64,000 nt of DNA from Polytrichum commune (GCA_950295325.1 OX485807.1:7564501-7628500), one strand, 5' to 3'; counted from the stretch's first letter, positions 1-13,272 are shown. Numbers and translations: made by a program. Notes: generated by a model not told the origin, from the sequence alone.

Positions 1-2587
1 CCTTGAGTGCCTAGCCTCTCGGAATCTAAGTGCTAACTCAAACACTCCAAAGAATGCGAAATCTGGTCCAAGACCCTTGAATGCCTAGCCTCTCGGAATC
101 TAAGTGCTAACCCAAACATACAATTCAAAGCGAAAATCTGGTCCAAGACCCTTGAATGCCTAGCCTCTCGGAATCCAAGTGCTAACCCAAACATTCAAAA
201 CAATGCGAAATCTGGTCCAAGACCCTTCAAAGGCCTGGCCTCTCGGAATCTAAGTGCTAACTCAAGCATACACAACAAACTCAAAATCTGGTCCAAGACC
301 CTTGAGTGCCTAGCCTCTCGGAATCTAAGTGCTAACTCAAACATTCAAATCAATGCGAAATCTGGTCCATTACCCTTGAGTGCCTAGCCTCTCGAAATCT
401 AAGTGCTAATTCAAACATTCAAAACAAAGCGAAATCTGGTCCATTACCCTTGAGTGCCTAGCCTCTCGGAATCAAGTGCTAACTCAAGCATACACAACAA
501 ACTCAAAATCTGGTCCAAGACCCTTGAGTGCCTAGCCTCTCGGAATCTAAGTGCTAACTCAAACACTCCAAAGAATGCGAAATCTGGTCCAAGACCCTTG
601 AAAGGTCTAGCCTCTCGGAATATAAGTGCTTACACAAACATTCAAAACAATGCGAAATCTGGTCCATTACCCTTGAGTGCCTAGCCTCTCGGAATCTAAG
701 TGCTAACTCAAACATTCAAAACAATGCGAGATCTGGTCCATTACCCTTGAAAGGCCTAGCCTCTCGGAATCTAAGTGCTAACTCAAACATACAATTAAAA
801 GCGAAATCTGGTCCATGACCCTTGAATGCCTAGCCTCTCGGAATCTAAGTGCTAACCCGAACATACAATTCAAAGCGAAAATTTGGTCCAAGACCCTTGA
901 ATGCCTAGCCTCTCGGAATCTAAGTGCTAACCCAAACATTCAAAACAATGCGAAATCTGGTCCAAGACCCTTCAAAGGCCTGGCCTCTCGGAATCTAAGT
1001 GCTAACTCAAGCATACACAATTAACTCAAAATCTGGTCCATTACCCTTGAGTGCCTAGCCTCTCGGAATCTAAGTGCTAGCTCAAACATTGAAATCAACG
1101 CGAAATCAGGTCCATTACCCTTGAGTGCCTAGCCTCTCGGAATCTAAGTGCTAACTCAAGCATACACAACAAAGTCAAAATCTAGTCCAAGACCCTTGAG
1201 TGCCTAGCCTCTCGGAATATAAGTGCTTACTCAAACATTCAAAACAATGCGAAATCTGGTCCATTACCCTTGAGTGCCTAGCCTCTCGGAATCTAAGTGC
1301 TAACTCAATCATACACAACAAAGTCAAAATCTGGTCCATTACCCTTGAGTGCCTAGCCTCACGGAATCTAAGTGGTCACTCAAACATTCAAATCAATGCG
1401 AAAATCTGGTCCAAGACCCTTGAAAGGCCTAGCCTCTCGGAATATAAGTGCTAACTCAAACATTCAAAACAATGCGAAATCAGGCCCATTACCCTTGAGT
1501 GCCTAGCCTCTCGGAATCTAAGTGCTCACTCAAGCATACACAACAAAGTCAAAATTTGGTCCAAGACCCTTGAAAGGCCTAGCCTCTCGGAATCAAAGTG
1601 ATAGCTCAAACATTCAAATCAACGCGAAATTTGGTCCAAGACCCTTGAATGCCTAGCCTCTCGGAATCTATGTGCTAACTCAAGCATGCACAACAAAGTC
1701 AAAATCTGGTCCATTACCCTTGAAAGGCCTAGCTCTCGGAATCTAAGTGCTAACTCAAACATTCAAAACAATGCGAAATCTGGCCCATTACCCTTGAGTG
1801 CCTAGCCTCTCGGAATCTAAGTGCTAACTCAATCATACACAACAAAGTCAAAATCTGGTCCATTACCCTTGAGTGCCTAGCCTCTCGGAATCTAAGTGGT
1901 CACTCAAACATTCAAATCAATGCGAAAATCAGGTCCAAGACCCTTGAAAGGCCTAGCCTCTCGGAATATAAGTGCTAACTCAAACATTCAAAACAATGCG
2001 AAATCTGGCCCATTACCCTTGAGTGCCTAGCCTCTCGGAATCTAAGTGCTAACTCAAGCATACACAACAAAGTCAAAATCTGGTCCAAGACCCTTGAAAG
2101 GCCTAGCCTCTCGGAATCAAAGTGATAACCCAAACATTCAAATCAACGCGAAATCTGGTCCAAGACCCTTGAATGCCTAGCCTCTCGGAATCTAAGTGTT
2201 AATTCAAACATACAAAACAATGCGAAATCTGGTCCAAGACCCTTGAAAGGCCTAGCCTCTCGGAATCTAAGTGCTAACTCAAACATTCAAATCAACGCGA
2301 AATCTGGTCCATTACCCTTGAGTGCCTAGCCTCTCGGAATCTAAGTGCTAACTCAAACATTCAAAGCAATGCGAAATCTGGTCCATGACCCTTGAAAGGC
2401 CTAGCTCTCGGAATGTAAGTGTTAACTCAAACATTCAAAACAATGCGAAATCTGGTCCATTAGCCTTGAAAGGCCTAGCCTCTCGGAATCTAAGTGCTAA
2501 CTCAAACATTCAAAACATTGCGAAATCTGGTCCATTACCCTTGAAAGGCCAAGCCTCTCGGAATCTAAGTGCTCACTCAAGCATACA
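1..2587. repeat. ~74-bp satellite array, segment 1
   Basis: About 35 head-to-tail monomers with spacings of 73 to 75 bp between successive CCTAGCCTCTCGG boxes (for example at 10, 83, 158, 233 and 308). Each monomer has a constant part (CCTCTCGGAATCTAAG, then AAATCTGGTCC) and a variable middle. Two main types are seen: type 1 with CAAACATTCAAAACAATGCG and type 2 with CAAGCATACACAACAAAGTC. They are mixed along the array rather than in a strict alternation. The array starts before base 1. Open frames through it are a by-product of a ~75-bp repeat with few stops. Confidence 0.97.
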
Positions 2588-5425
2588 TGTGGTACTTTTG
2601 GGCCACCCCCTTTCGAGGGAGCCTAAAAGTATCACACAAGCCCTTCGGTGAAGGTGGCCTGCATTTGCAGGCGCCCAAGCCGAACCCGGATGATAGGTGT
2701 ATAACGTGAGTAGTTAGATTTTTAAGGGAGATTAAATATGCGTCGTAGTACCTCCGGAGGTTAGGCCTTAGTTTTTTACTAGTGTGGCTTTAAACTCCAC
2801 TAACCAATTTCATATCTAGTTCTAACCTTAACCTACAACCTATTCTACGCGCAGACGCACCAGCCTTGAAACCAAGGCAATCCTAATTTGTGAATTGGGA
2901 TGGTTCTGATACACCCAACCGGGTGTGACTCATACCACCCTAACTCAACGAACGGAATAACGACAATTTGATGGAACATTCAATTCTTCCTATTTCTTTA
3001 TTTAGTTCTATTTAGTTTTCTAAGCGGGGGAACTTGGCCTAAGTCCCACCCTTTACACAAATTCCTTCTTAATTACTTACTTTTGTTTGCACGTCCTAAC
3101 TCACTACATTAACATATTAGGCATCACCCCTTACCTCGGGTCTCTTGCCAACAAGGGTTTACGATTTATTTTGTATGTTTTGATTGTTAAATGTGTTTAC
3201 ACTGGATAGACCACGAAATGCAACTCAATGGGACCAGGGTGACGGGCGACCTGTAGGTTCAACCTGTTGCGCAATCTTCATAAATTGGGGCCATTACTCC
3301 CAATCTATGGGGCCAACAACATAATAGTGAATTCGCAGGTCATTAACCCCACCTTTCCACCAACAAAATTCAGAGTGGTCGTGTCGGTGATTAATCCGAC
3401 TTACCATACACGAAACTTGCTAATAAATGAAGCTACTACCACAAAACATACCAAGGGCCCCGAAAACAATGGAATTGGGTACTCCCTTGGCGGTCAAGTG
3501 GTCAAGCCACTTGACCTTACGAGATAGGTGAGTGGGTTTAGACATGCGTACCTTAGCCGTGCTCCCTCCAATCCTAAATGGAAGGCTTAAGGTTAGTTAA
3601 TTTACCTCAATTTTCCTCGGTTGATTTGGGCTTGATGTAGGCCGAGCCGCTACCTCCTTCCTTGCTCCACTTTCCGAGCGTCGACCTTGCCTCCTTCTTT
3701 GTAACTAGTTTGGTAGTAAGCGTACCTTAGTTAACAATTAAAATATAAAGTGTTATTCTGCCCTGTAATTTAATCCTAAGCATAATATTTATACTTAGTG
3801 CACCAAATTATCTTTCCAATGATCTAAAAATCACTCTAATCGGATAAGAAATGCAAAAGTTATGAGGGTTGGAAGTGTGAGGTCGATTCAACCGACCTTT
3901 CCAACCCACCTATCTACCTTCTAACTTCAAAAATTCATAGCACATTCCTTACTACTTGGATCTAGGCTTTCCTTATACCATTGGAAAGCTATGAACAAGC
4001 TCTAACTAGAAAAATTATGACATCAGCAGGTTAAGGTAATAGAAATTCAGCGGACTCCTTGTAACACAGCAGTCAATCAAGAAGGCTTAAACTATGTATC
4101 TCGCCTTCAACAATTCATATCTAATTCAAATCTTAGTCAAATCAAACGTTCTATATGACCCTGGAGAGATATTAAAAAGATGTATTTGATAAAAATATGT
4201 GATTAGAAAGGTAAGCCGAAGTGAACCCAGCAAGTCCTCTGTAATGCAGCAGTCAACCAAAAGTTCTCAAACTATGTGTCCCATCTTGCATAATTCATAT
4301 CTGATTCAAATCATGCTCAAATCAAATGTTCTAAGCCATTTTGGAAAGCTACACAAAAGTTCTACTTGGGAAAAATATAATTTCTTGGAATTAAAATTCC
4401 TATTGGGCTCGCAGGTCTGATCCAGCAGCCGCTACCCACAAGACCACCCAGTTTTTCTACTCCATCTTTGAAAATCCATAACTAATTGTCATCTCAACCA
4501 AATCACAAATGGGAAACGGCTATGGATAGCTATATGAAATCTCTCTAAGAGAAAAATGATAAGTATCTTGTTCTAGCTTTTGAACTAAGCCTTCAGGGCA
4601 TTGGCAGATGAGGTCTATAATGCCTCTATTCAAAATTCTACCATCCAACCTACCTCTACAAAAGAAGGAATCATTTTGTTGGTGTGTTAATAAACACACA
4701 TTCTAACTAGGAGAGAGAGTAGAGGAGGTTGTCAAGCCTTTCTTTTAGACCATTGAGAATACATGCTAAAGGATTTTTTCCTAACTACATTGAAGCAGGG
4801 CTTCGCCCAAAAACTAGAGAAAGAGAGAGAGCTACAAGGTGGAAGGAGGGGTTTTTAAACCCTCTCACAAAAGGGTTGGACCCCTCCTGCACCGGATCTA
4901 TTTTTCAAACCCTTTCCCGAAATTTTGGCTCGGGGGTTTTCCCGGTTGAGGTTGCCACCCTCTCGCCGAGGTGGCTCCGACAAAAAACCTTTAGAAATCT
5001 TTCTAATTTTTCCGCCATCGAGTTGGCAAGGGGGCAAGTGGGCAAGTATCCCCCTTGCTCTCTTTCTTTTTTGTCTTCAAAATTCTTCACGCCGATTTTA
5101 TCTTCTTACGTAAAACACCTCCAATAGTCTTGTGTGCCTCACACTAACTAATAAACTAACACTTGCTTAGCTAGCATCTACTAACATTTGCTTAATAACT
5201 AGCATCTACTAATATTTGCTTAGCTAGTTGTTTTTACTAGCTAGCACATTTTTTCTACTTTGCTATCTTCTAGCACTACTTAGTTTCATTTTGACCTTCC
5301 TTCTTCTAGGCTAAATGCTAAATGAACTAATTTTTTCCTAAATTCCCTATCAATTCTAACTTTTAATGCTAACATTCTAACTAAAAGTGATCCCGCAGAG
5401 TGGTGGACCACTCAAAGGGTTCACA
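2588..5425. mobile_element. Solo LTR-type element, LTR-A copy 1, inside the satellite
   Basis: A 2838-bp block nearly identical to the reverse complement of 25608-28447. In this orientation it runs from TGTGGTACTTTTGG to GGGTTCACA, the TG...CA ends typical of LTRs. It has no protease, reverse transcriptase or integrase, and no second LTR, so it is best read as a solo LTR. Inside are degenerate ~170-bp subrepeats (compare 4070-4150 with 4245-4335). The flanks are ATACA on the left and AAAGG on the right, so there is no target-site duplication. Relative to an intact monomer about 30 bp of satellite is missing at the junction. Transcription direction is not determined. Confidence 0.85.
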
Positions 5426-8355
5426 AAAGGCCTAGCCTCTCGAAATCTAAGTGCTAACTCAAACATTCAAAACAAAGCGAAATCTGGTCCATTACCCTTG
5501 AATGCCTAGCCTCTCGGAATCTAAGTGCTAACTCAAGCATACACAACAAAGTCAAAATCTGGTCCAAGACCCTTGAGTGCCTAGTCTCTCGGAATGTAAG
5601 TGCTAACTCAAACTTTCAAAACAATGCGAAATCTGGCCCATTACCCTTGAGTGCCTAGCCTCTCGGAATCTAAGTGCTAACTCAATCATACACAACAAAG
5701 TTAAAATCTGGTCCATTACTCTTGAGTGCCTAGCCTCTCGGAATCTAAGTGGTCAGTCAAACATTCAAATCAATGCGAAAATCTGGTCCAAGACCCTTGA
5801 AAGGCCTAGCCTCTCGGAATCTAAGTGCTAACTCAAACATTAAAATCAACGTGAAATCTGGTCCATTACCCTTGAGTGCCTAGCCTCTCGGAATCTAAGT
5901 GCTAACTCAAACATTAAAATCAACGCGAAATCTGGTCCATTACCATTGAGTGCCTAGCCTCTCGGAATCTAAGTGCTAACTCAAGCATACACACCAAAGT
6001 CAAAATTTGGTCCATTACCCTTGAAAGGCCTAGCCTCTCGGAATCTAAGTGCTCACTCAAGCATACACAACAAAGTCAAAATGTGGTCCATTACCCTTCA
6101 GTGCCTATCCTCTCGGAATCTAAGTGCTAACTCAAACATTAAAATCAACGTGAAATCTGGTCCATTACCCTTGAGTGCCTAGCCTCTCGGAATCTAAGTG
6201 CTAACTCAAACATTAAAATCAACGCGAAATCTGGTCCATTACCATTGAGTGCCTAGCCTCTCGGAATCTAAGTGCTAACTCAAGCATACACAGCAAAGTT
6301 AAAATTTGGTCCAGTAGCCTTGAAAGGCCTAGCCTCTCGGAATCTAAGTGCTAACTCAAACATTCAAAACAATGCGAAATCTGGTCCATTACCCTTGAGT
6401 GCCTAGCCTCTCGGAATTTAAGTGCTAACTCAAGCATACACAACAAAGTCAAAATCTGGTCCATTACCCTTGAAAGGCGTAGCCTCTCGGAATCTAAGTG
6501 CTAACTCAAACATTCAAAACAATGCGAAATCTGGTCCATTACCCTTGAGTGCCTAGCCTCTCGGAATCTAAGTGCTAACTCAAGCATACACAACAAAGTC
6601 AAAATCTGGTCCAAGACCCTTGAGTGCCTAGCCTCTCGGAATCTAAGTGCTAACTCAAACATTCCAAAGAATGCGAAATCTGGTCCAAGACCCTTGAAAG
6701 GCCTAGCCTCTCGGAATATAAGTGCTTACTCAAACATTCAAAACAATGCGAAATCTGGTCCATTACCCTTGAGTGCCTATCCTCTCGGAATCTAAGTGCT
6801 AACTCAAACATTCAAAACAATGCGAAATCTGGTCCATTACGCTTGAAAGGCCTAGCCTCTCGAAATCTAAGTGCTAACTCAAACATTCAAAACAAAGCGA
6901 AATTTGGTCCATTACCCTTGAGTGCCTAGCCTCTCGGAATCTAAGTGCTAACTCAAACATTCAAAACAATGCGAAATCTGGTCCAAGACCCTTGAGTGCC
7001 TAGCCTCTCGGAATCTAAGTGCTAATTCAAACATTCCAAAGAATGCGAAATCTGGTCCAAGACCCTTGAGTGCCTAGCCTCTCGGAATCTAAGTGCTAAT
7101 TCAAACATTCCAAAGAATGCGAAATCTGGTCCAAGACCCTTGAAAGGCCTAGCCTCTCGGAATATAAGTGCTTACTCAAACATTCAAAACAATGCGAAAT
7201 CTGGTCCATTACCCTTGAGTGCCTATCCTCTCGGAATCTAAGTGCTAACTCAAACATTCAAAACAATGCGAAATCTGGTCCATTACGCTTGAAAGGCCTA
7301 GCCTCTCGAAATCTAAGTGCTAACTCAAACATTCAAAACAAAGCGAAATCTGGTCCATTACCCTTGAGTGCCTAGCCTCTCGGAATCTAAGTGCTAACTC
7401 AAGCATACACAACAAAGTGAAAATTTGGTCCATTCGCCTTGAAAGGCCTAGCCTCTCGGAATCTAAGTGCTAACTCAAACATTCAAAACAATGCGAAATA
7501 TGGTCTAAGACCCTTGAGTGCCTAGCCTCTCGGAATCTAAGTGCTAACTCAAGCATACACAACAAAGTCAAAATCTGGTCCAAGACCCTTGAAAGGCCTA
7601 GCCTCTCGGAATCAAAGTGATAACTCATACATTCAAATCAACGCGAAATCTGGTCCAAGACCCTTGAATGCCTAGCCTCTCGGAATCTAAGTGCTAACTC
7701 AAACATACAAAACAATGCGAAATCTGGTCCAAGACCCTTGAAAGGCCTAGCCTCTCGGAATCTAAGTGCTAACTTAAACATTCAAAGCAATGCGAAATCT
7801 GGTCCATGACCCTTGAAAGGCCTAGCCTCTCGGAATCTAAGTGGTCACTCAAACATACAAATCAATGTGAAATCTGGTCCATGACCCTTGAAAGGGCCTA
7901 GCCTCTCGGAATCTAAGTGCTAACTCAAGCATACACAACAAAGTCAAAATCTGGTCGGAATCTAAGTGCTAAATCAAGCATACACAACAAAGTCAAAATC
8001 TGGTCCATTACCCTTGAAAGGCCTAGCCTCTCGGAATCTAAGTGCTCACTCAAGCATACACAACAAAGTCAAAATCTGGTCGGAATCTAAGTGCTAACTC
8101 AAGCATGCACAACAAAGTCAAAATCTGGTCCATTACCCTTGAAAGGCCTAGCCTCGCGGAATCTAAGTGCTCACTCAAACATTCAAAACAATGCGAAATC
8201 TGGTCCAAGACCCTTGAATGCCTAGCCTCTCGGAATCTAAGTGCTAACTCAAGCATACACAACAAAGTCAAAATCTGGTCCATTACCCTTGAGTGCCTAG
8301 CCTCTCGGAATTAAATTGCTAACTCAAACATTCGAAACAATGCGAAATCTGGTCC
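5426..8355. repeat. ~74-bp satellite array, segment 2
   Basis: About 39 further monomers of the same satellite, in the same orientation as segment 1, continuing after the LTR-A insertion and ending at AAATCTGGTCC near 8355. Near 7953 and 8080 two monomers are shortened by the same fusion (CTGGTCGGAATCT), which joins the end of one constant box to the middle of the next. Confidence 0.97.
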
Positions 8356-8462
8356 TTCAGAAAACATACCACCTGGTGCCGAGAGCCCCACAACCATGAA
8401 CTCGACGCCTCCACACAACCTCAACATCGGGTCCCTCTCTACCTTACCCCCTCAACCTTACC

Positions 8463-8567
8463 CTCTCGGAGCCGAGCCGAGAGCTCATTGGCTCCTCCAA
8501 AATCTAGTCCTAGTCATCGTCAAGCTTTCCCCCTCGGAGCATTCCACAAAATGACAAAATCTGGTCC
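8463..8567. repeat. Two degenerate single copies of the satellite monomer
   Basis: Just outside the array the sequence twice shows CTCTCGGA or CTCGGA followed by AAAATCTAGTCC or AAAATCTGGTCC. The second copy (8532-8567) aligns without gaps to the type 2 monomer over its last 29 bases. They look like diverged edge monomers or the seed from which the array grew. 8463-8483 also holds an inverted pair CTCTCGG / CCGAGAG. The rest of 8356-8861 holds nothing I recognise. Confidence 0.6.
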
Positions 8568-8861
8568 CCTTCAACTAATGCATTTCCCTCTCAAACTCCA
8601 ACAAACCACACATTGAACTACCAAAGCATATATTCATTCATCCATGAAGCTTAAGAACCTTTTATCAAAATCCTCCAACCTCATTCTCTCTCAATCCATT
8701 GCGCACACTAAAATGTACCGCGAATTTAACCTTGACTCGTATATCCATTCTAACATTCGACCGTGACTGAGGGTTCCTGGAGGTACCCTTTCGGTGCCGA
8801 GACCACCGTTTGAACATATATTCAATCTTTCTGATATGTGTCCGTTATCCTAACCATACAA

Positions 8862-9281
8862 TCATTCCATTGTCGTGTTTGCTTGAAATTGAATCCTCAA
8901 ATGCCATTTTTCATATAACTTAAACGACAATCTTACTATAAGAATGGAATCATCTCTTGTTTCCTCCTGATATCCGCTTTGATTTGAACTGTTGGGTTGC
9001 TCGCTTTCTTCCATAGATGCCGCGGGGGATTCACTATCCTCCCGGTCTTCCTCTATCGGTTGCAGATTCAATTGCCGTTTCGAAGATCCTCTCTTGCTCT
9101 CTCCACCTGTGCTTTGCACGTCTGATGGGGTTCCTCTACCCTCTATGTACGATTCCTCCTTCTTCTTCAGTTCTCTCCGTCTCCTCTGTTTCGAATTGCT
9201 GAAACTCAATTCTCCCTTTCGCTTCTTCCGCTTCTTTCCTATATCTATTGTGGAATCTGTATTGTGCTCTGGTTCCTTCAT
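8862..9281 (-). CDS. C1: possible exon of a charged nuclear protein, divergent from gene A
   Basis: An open frame on the minus strand; the first ATG is at 9281 and the frame is open upstream to 9356 (no ATG there). The product is strongly basic near its start (KKRKKRK and KQRRRRELKKK, both like nuclear localisation signals), then acidic and serine rich (EEDREDSESP). I recognise no domain. A possible splice donor (GTAAGA) lies just before the last ~25 codons, so this may be only a first exon, with the rest lost at the satellite boundary. Its place, divergent from transposase-like gene A, mirrors the start of gene C relative to gene B, and both begin with a basic then acidic stretch. Direct homology to gene C is not demonstrated. 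Confidence 0.35.
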   Translation of the reverse strand: MKEPEHNTDSTIDIGKKRKKRKGELSFSNSKQRRRRELKKKEESYIEGRGTPSDVQSTGGESKRGSSKRQLNLQPIEEDREDSESPAASMEESEQPNSSNQSGYQEETRDDSILIVRLSFKLYEKWHLRIQFQANTTME

Positions 9282-9538
9282 GTGTGCGTCCCAATTCCGC
9301 TCTGCTTCCCTTTTCGTACTCTTTACTCTCTCAACATCCCTTTCCTTCGCTCCCAAAAAGACCCTTCCCCAACCCTCTCAGACCTTTATAGTGCCACTGT
9401 TCAAGATTTAGGGTTTACGGTATTTTTGGTCACTGTTCATTGTTTACCCTTTTTAAAGCATATTTACAATGGATAAGTATTCCACACTTTTCAGCATCCT
9501 CTTTCTCATTCCCATCTTTGCACATCCCCCTCGCTGTG
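9282..9538. promoter_or_regulatory. Intergenic promoter region between C1 and gene A
   Basis: A 257-bp gap between two divergent reading frames. On the minus strand a TATAAAGG box sits at 9385-9392, about 104 bp upstream of the C1 ATG. No equally good TATA box is seen for gene A. Probably a shared divergent promoter; inferred from position only. Confidence 0.35.
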
Positions 9539-12500
9539 ATGGCCGAACTTCGTTCCCATGGCATCGGGGTCCCCATTCTTTTCCCCATTGATGCACGAGG
9601 TATTGCTGTTGTCTCCGAGCTTCATCTTAGCATTAGGTTCTCTTTCAAACCCAATACAATATGGGTAGAGCGTGAGATCTTCCATCCTGATACTGGATTG
9701 CTCATTCATACCTTCCATGAGACCTCCAAGGTATCCGACAATGGCATTGTAGTTTGGGAGCTTGCCGCGGGAAAGTATAGGGTATGTGGCTGGCCAAATT
9801 CTCAGATCGGAGTGTCGACAGAAATCCTTACTCCTCTTCGATCATCCACTGCTGCCTTTAGCACCCCTCCCGTAATAAGTGTCAAGACCGAGCCTGGTCT
9901 AGACAACGTTATAGACTTGTCTGATTCTTCGAGTGAAGATGGACCAGTTCAGCATGAAGATGTAGCAGTTCATGATTCTCCTCTTTTGTTTCCCTCTCCT
10001 GCCTATGTAACGCCCTCTCCTTCTCTCTCTGTGCCTTCACCTACTTCAATACCCTCTACGTCCAAGCCTCCTCAACCTATTGTTCAATGTCTTCGTCGTC
10101 TTGGTTCTATGCCAGGTAGTAAGAACGTCCTCAAGAAATTAGATTACGATAAACTACAAATCCAATTAGTTAATCACCTTCCCCCTCGTTTCGATGGTAC
10201 CCAGTTATTTGTCCTCCCTGCAGCAGAAGTCTCTTCCTCTCAAACCAGGGCCAAGTCCTTGGACGGCATGGACAAGCAATATGATGGCCATGTTTGGACT
10301 AAGACTCAAACCACCAACATTACAAACGACGTTGGCCTTGCCTTTCGTTCCTCTGCCTGTGTTGGCCATCTCCAATGCCAAAACCCTAGTTGTGATTACC
10401 TTCAACGACCCCATCGTGCATCTAAGGTCAACGACACGGAATTTGAAGGTTTCACTAAAGATCCTTTCCCTCTCTCTGGCATTGTGCCATCCGGATCTAC
10501 TCTTGTTTGCAGGATCTGCAAACAACCTCCCAAATGCATTGCACTATGCGATGCCAAAATCTTCTACGTCCATGGGAAGGAGTCCTCCCAAAGAGCCTGC
10601 ATTCATATCGGTACTCATCAACATCCAGTCAAGGTTGGAGACTGCAGAGATAGCCGTAAGCATATCAATGCACTTCTCGAGGAGCACGTTGACCGTTCTC
10701 CTCAAGCCACGTACAGCAAGATCGTCCTCGAAGCCAGCAAGGACATTGTAGGTGATTTCCTCCTTTCTGGTAATAATGACACACAACGTCTCCTCTCCTT
10801 GAAAGAGCTCGAACCTGTGTTTGAGAGTTGTAGAGAGTTGAATTCCCCCAACCTTCGCTCTAAGGTTACCTCTTTCAAATATTTGCGGAGGTTCGGTGTT
10901 ATGGATGGCATCGCAAAGCTCCGGGGCGTTAGCAATTGGGCTTACGTCCAACGGAACCAATTCCCAGGACAAGGTGACGATACCGACAAGGTGTTCGTCT
11001 TCAAGATGTCGGAGGTGGGTCCAGGAAGTGGTGTGGATTTGGTTCGTCGGATGCAACCGGGTGGGGACCTCGAGAATGCCTGGATGATGTCCGATCACGT
11101 CAAGCGGGTCAAAGGGTGGACCACCATGGCCGCTCATGTTTACGATGGGACTTATCAACGGGTCATGACCATTTCATGTTGTGATTTCCAATCCGAGGAT
11201 AAGGATGCCCAAGTTCTCTTCTGGCAGAACCTCAACCACGTCATGGCCCGTCACGGTATCCCACATCCAAACTTTATAGGCTTCATGGCCGACAGTGCCC
11301 AAGCCAATTGGAACGCTGTTCGCATTGTGTATGGTTCGGGGGATCCCAAAGTTCCCATGGAGGGTCGTGAGCGCACTTGTTTTTTTCATTGGAAACAATC
11401 GCTCGAAAAGCATACAAAATCGTATATAAAGCATGACTTACAAGACCAACATAGACACCTTTGCCTTCAATATCGGAATGTTTCCTCTATGCAAGAGGCG
11501 GAGACTAGGTACCTAGCTATCAAGGCTTGGTGGGCGTCATCGAATTGTACGAGTGAGGACGGTCTCAAGCATCTTCAGCTCTGGCTTGCTTTTTGGCACT
11601 TCCGCTACCTTCAATGGGGTGGTTTCATGGAACTGGTACATCTCCTTCATGATTCATTTTTGGTTCTTCATGGTTTCGGTTTCCTCTCTCTGTGCCTATT
11701 CTAACACTTCATTTCTCCAATCAGGAAAAGGTTTTAACCCAAGACCAATTGGCCGAGATGCCGTCTTGCAATCTTGCGGAATCTGTCCACAACAAGTGGC
11801 TTCAAGCCTCCGGCAACAAGGGTGGAGATCTATACGTGGCTACGGTGGACGATTACATTCGGGCCTTCTTACAAGTTGTTGCATACTACCAGTTCCTTAA
11901 AGGTGGAATTGGCGGAGACGGTCCAAGCAAAGGAGAACTCAAGCTCAGGGGTGCTCAACGTCGAGCTCAGCGTACTGGCGACCCCACAATGTTGCAGAAG
12001 GTCTTGCTTGACATGCCCGGTGGGGAAGAGTTTTGCACTCGTGATCCACACCTTGAGGGCGTCGAGGTGTTTGGATCGCAGAAGCGAAGACCCGACACTC
12101 CAATTGGTGATGATGGCGAAACCCACCGTCCGGATACCGTGAACTTCTCTCGCCCTCCCCCCGGTAAGCGAGTCACTCGCTCTCAACCTGAAACACTGCC
12201 TACTATCATTGAGGAGTTTTCCCCCTCTGTACAAGAGGTTCAAGTACCTTCACCTGCAGGACTTGGTTTCCAGCGTGTCACCGCCGTGCAAGAAACCAAA
12301 GTAGATGTCTCTCTTTGGCATATTGCCCGCATACCCTATACCTCTAGGAAGTCTTGTTGGGCTAATCATGCGGGCACAAAGAAGAAGTGCACCGCAAGAA
12401 TCGTCACCAATAACAAGAGCGTCCCTGCACCCACCTACACCGGTATGTGGCATCACTACAAACTCCAATCTATGAAGCGCACTGACTTCGTATTTTGTCC

Positions 12501-13182
12501 AGACGACATCGAGCGTTGCGTCAAGGGCCCTCATCGGAAATGGGTCATGCCGTTCTCTGCTGATGACCAGAAGCCACCTATTCCCCCAATCTGGCCCGTG
12601 AAGATTGGTACCAACCTCACCCGCTCGGAGATCTTTGCACTTGAGAACGCAGGTTTTCAACTCCCACCAAAGGAGCGCATCACACCGACTCGACTCTTCA
12701 CCAACTCTGCGACCCCGCTGGATATGTCTCGAATCCGTGTTCCAGAAAACCCCGACTTCATCCCTACCACAAGACTGTCCAAGCTTGTTCGGCGATCCAG
12801 CAGCGCACCTTCGGCAAAGCAGAGGCAGATTGTGGCCTCTGCTGAAGCTATGCATGCGACTGTTCTGAAGTTAACTATGATCCCTCAACCGGGATTTGGT
12901 TGCATTATCACACTGCAGTCCAAATCAGAACCCCAACCACCCATCTACCAAGTGACAGTGAGTTCTCTTCCAGAGTGCAACTGCGCATACTTCTTGGATA
13001 TGATTTCCAAGTTCGGCCGCAAACGAAATTCTTATATGAATTGTAAGCATCTGTATTACATCTTCGTCAAGGTTTCTAATTTGGATGCGGAAGTGAATTT
13101 GTTCATACACGCCCCGACATTTAGTTTCAATGAGGTTAAACTCATCATGAAGGGAGGTCTTTTGACTCAATCTACTTCCTAG
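9539..13182 (+). CDS. Gene A: MULE-type transposase-like protein with WRKY-GCM1 and SWIM fingers
   Basis: Two exons, 9539-11635 and 11725-13182, with a phase-0 GT-AG intron of 89 bp at the same place as in gene B; 1184 aa. The ATG is chosen because homology with gene B begins exactly there. Order of parts: an N-terminal domain shared with gene B (1-105); a SUMO-site-like VKTE at 115-118 and VIDL plus acidic serines at 124-134; a zinc-binding region with C274, C280, C285, C324, C327 and a CxHx3HxH cluster at 354-362, resembling the WRKY-GCM1 class; an RNase H core with D536 (YDGTY), D585 (MADSAQAN) and C614-H617 (CFFHW); and a SWIM finger CxCx19CxH at 1117-1141. This order is known for Mutator-like transposases. 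No stops or frameshifts, so it may be active or domesticated. Confidence 0.75.
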
Positions 13183-13266
13183 AATTCCTCTCAACCTAGC
13201 ACTACATTGGGATATGATATATGTGTCCATTTTTGGACCTCTTGTGAAGCAATAATTGATTGATAT

Positions 13267-13272
13267 AATAAA
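13267..13272 (+). terminator. Candidate polyadenylation signal of gene A
   Basis: AATAAA 85 bp after the gene A stop, in the 161-bp gap before the convergent C2 stop. Confidence 0.45.

Noticed and set aside
4729-5127. 132-codon frame in LTR-A, present in both copies
   Set aside because: The copies are almost identical throughout, so conservation of the frame carries no information; no domain seen and direction of the LTR is unknown.
454-8314. Several 60-90-codon frames on both strands in the satellite
   Set aside because: They repeat the ~25-residue translation of the monomer and break with its length variation; no start context, no independent support.
1-8355. Regular repeats with variable middles, CRISPR-like at first glance
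   Set aside because: Monomers are contiguous with two recurring middle types, the setting is eukaryotic and there are no cas genes.
10544-11158. Long antisense frame in gene A (and similar ones in gene B)
   Set aside because: Shadow of the conserved sense frame; it has no homologous reading in the paralogue that is better than the sense one.
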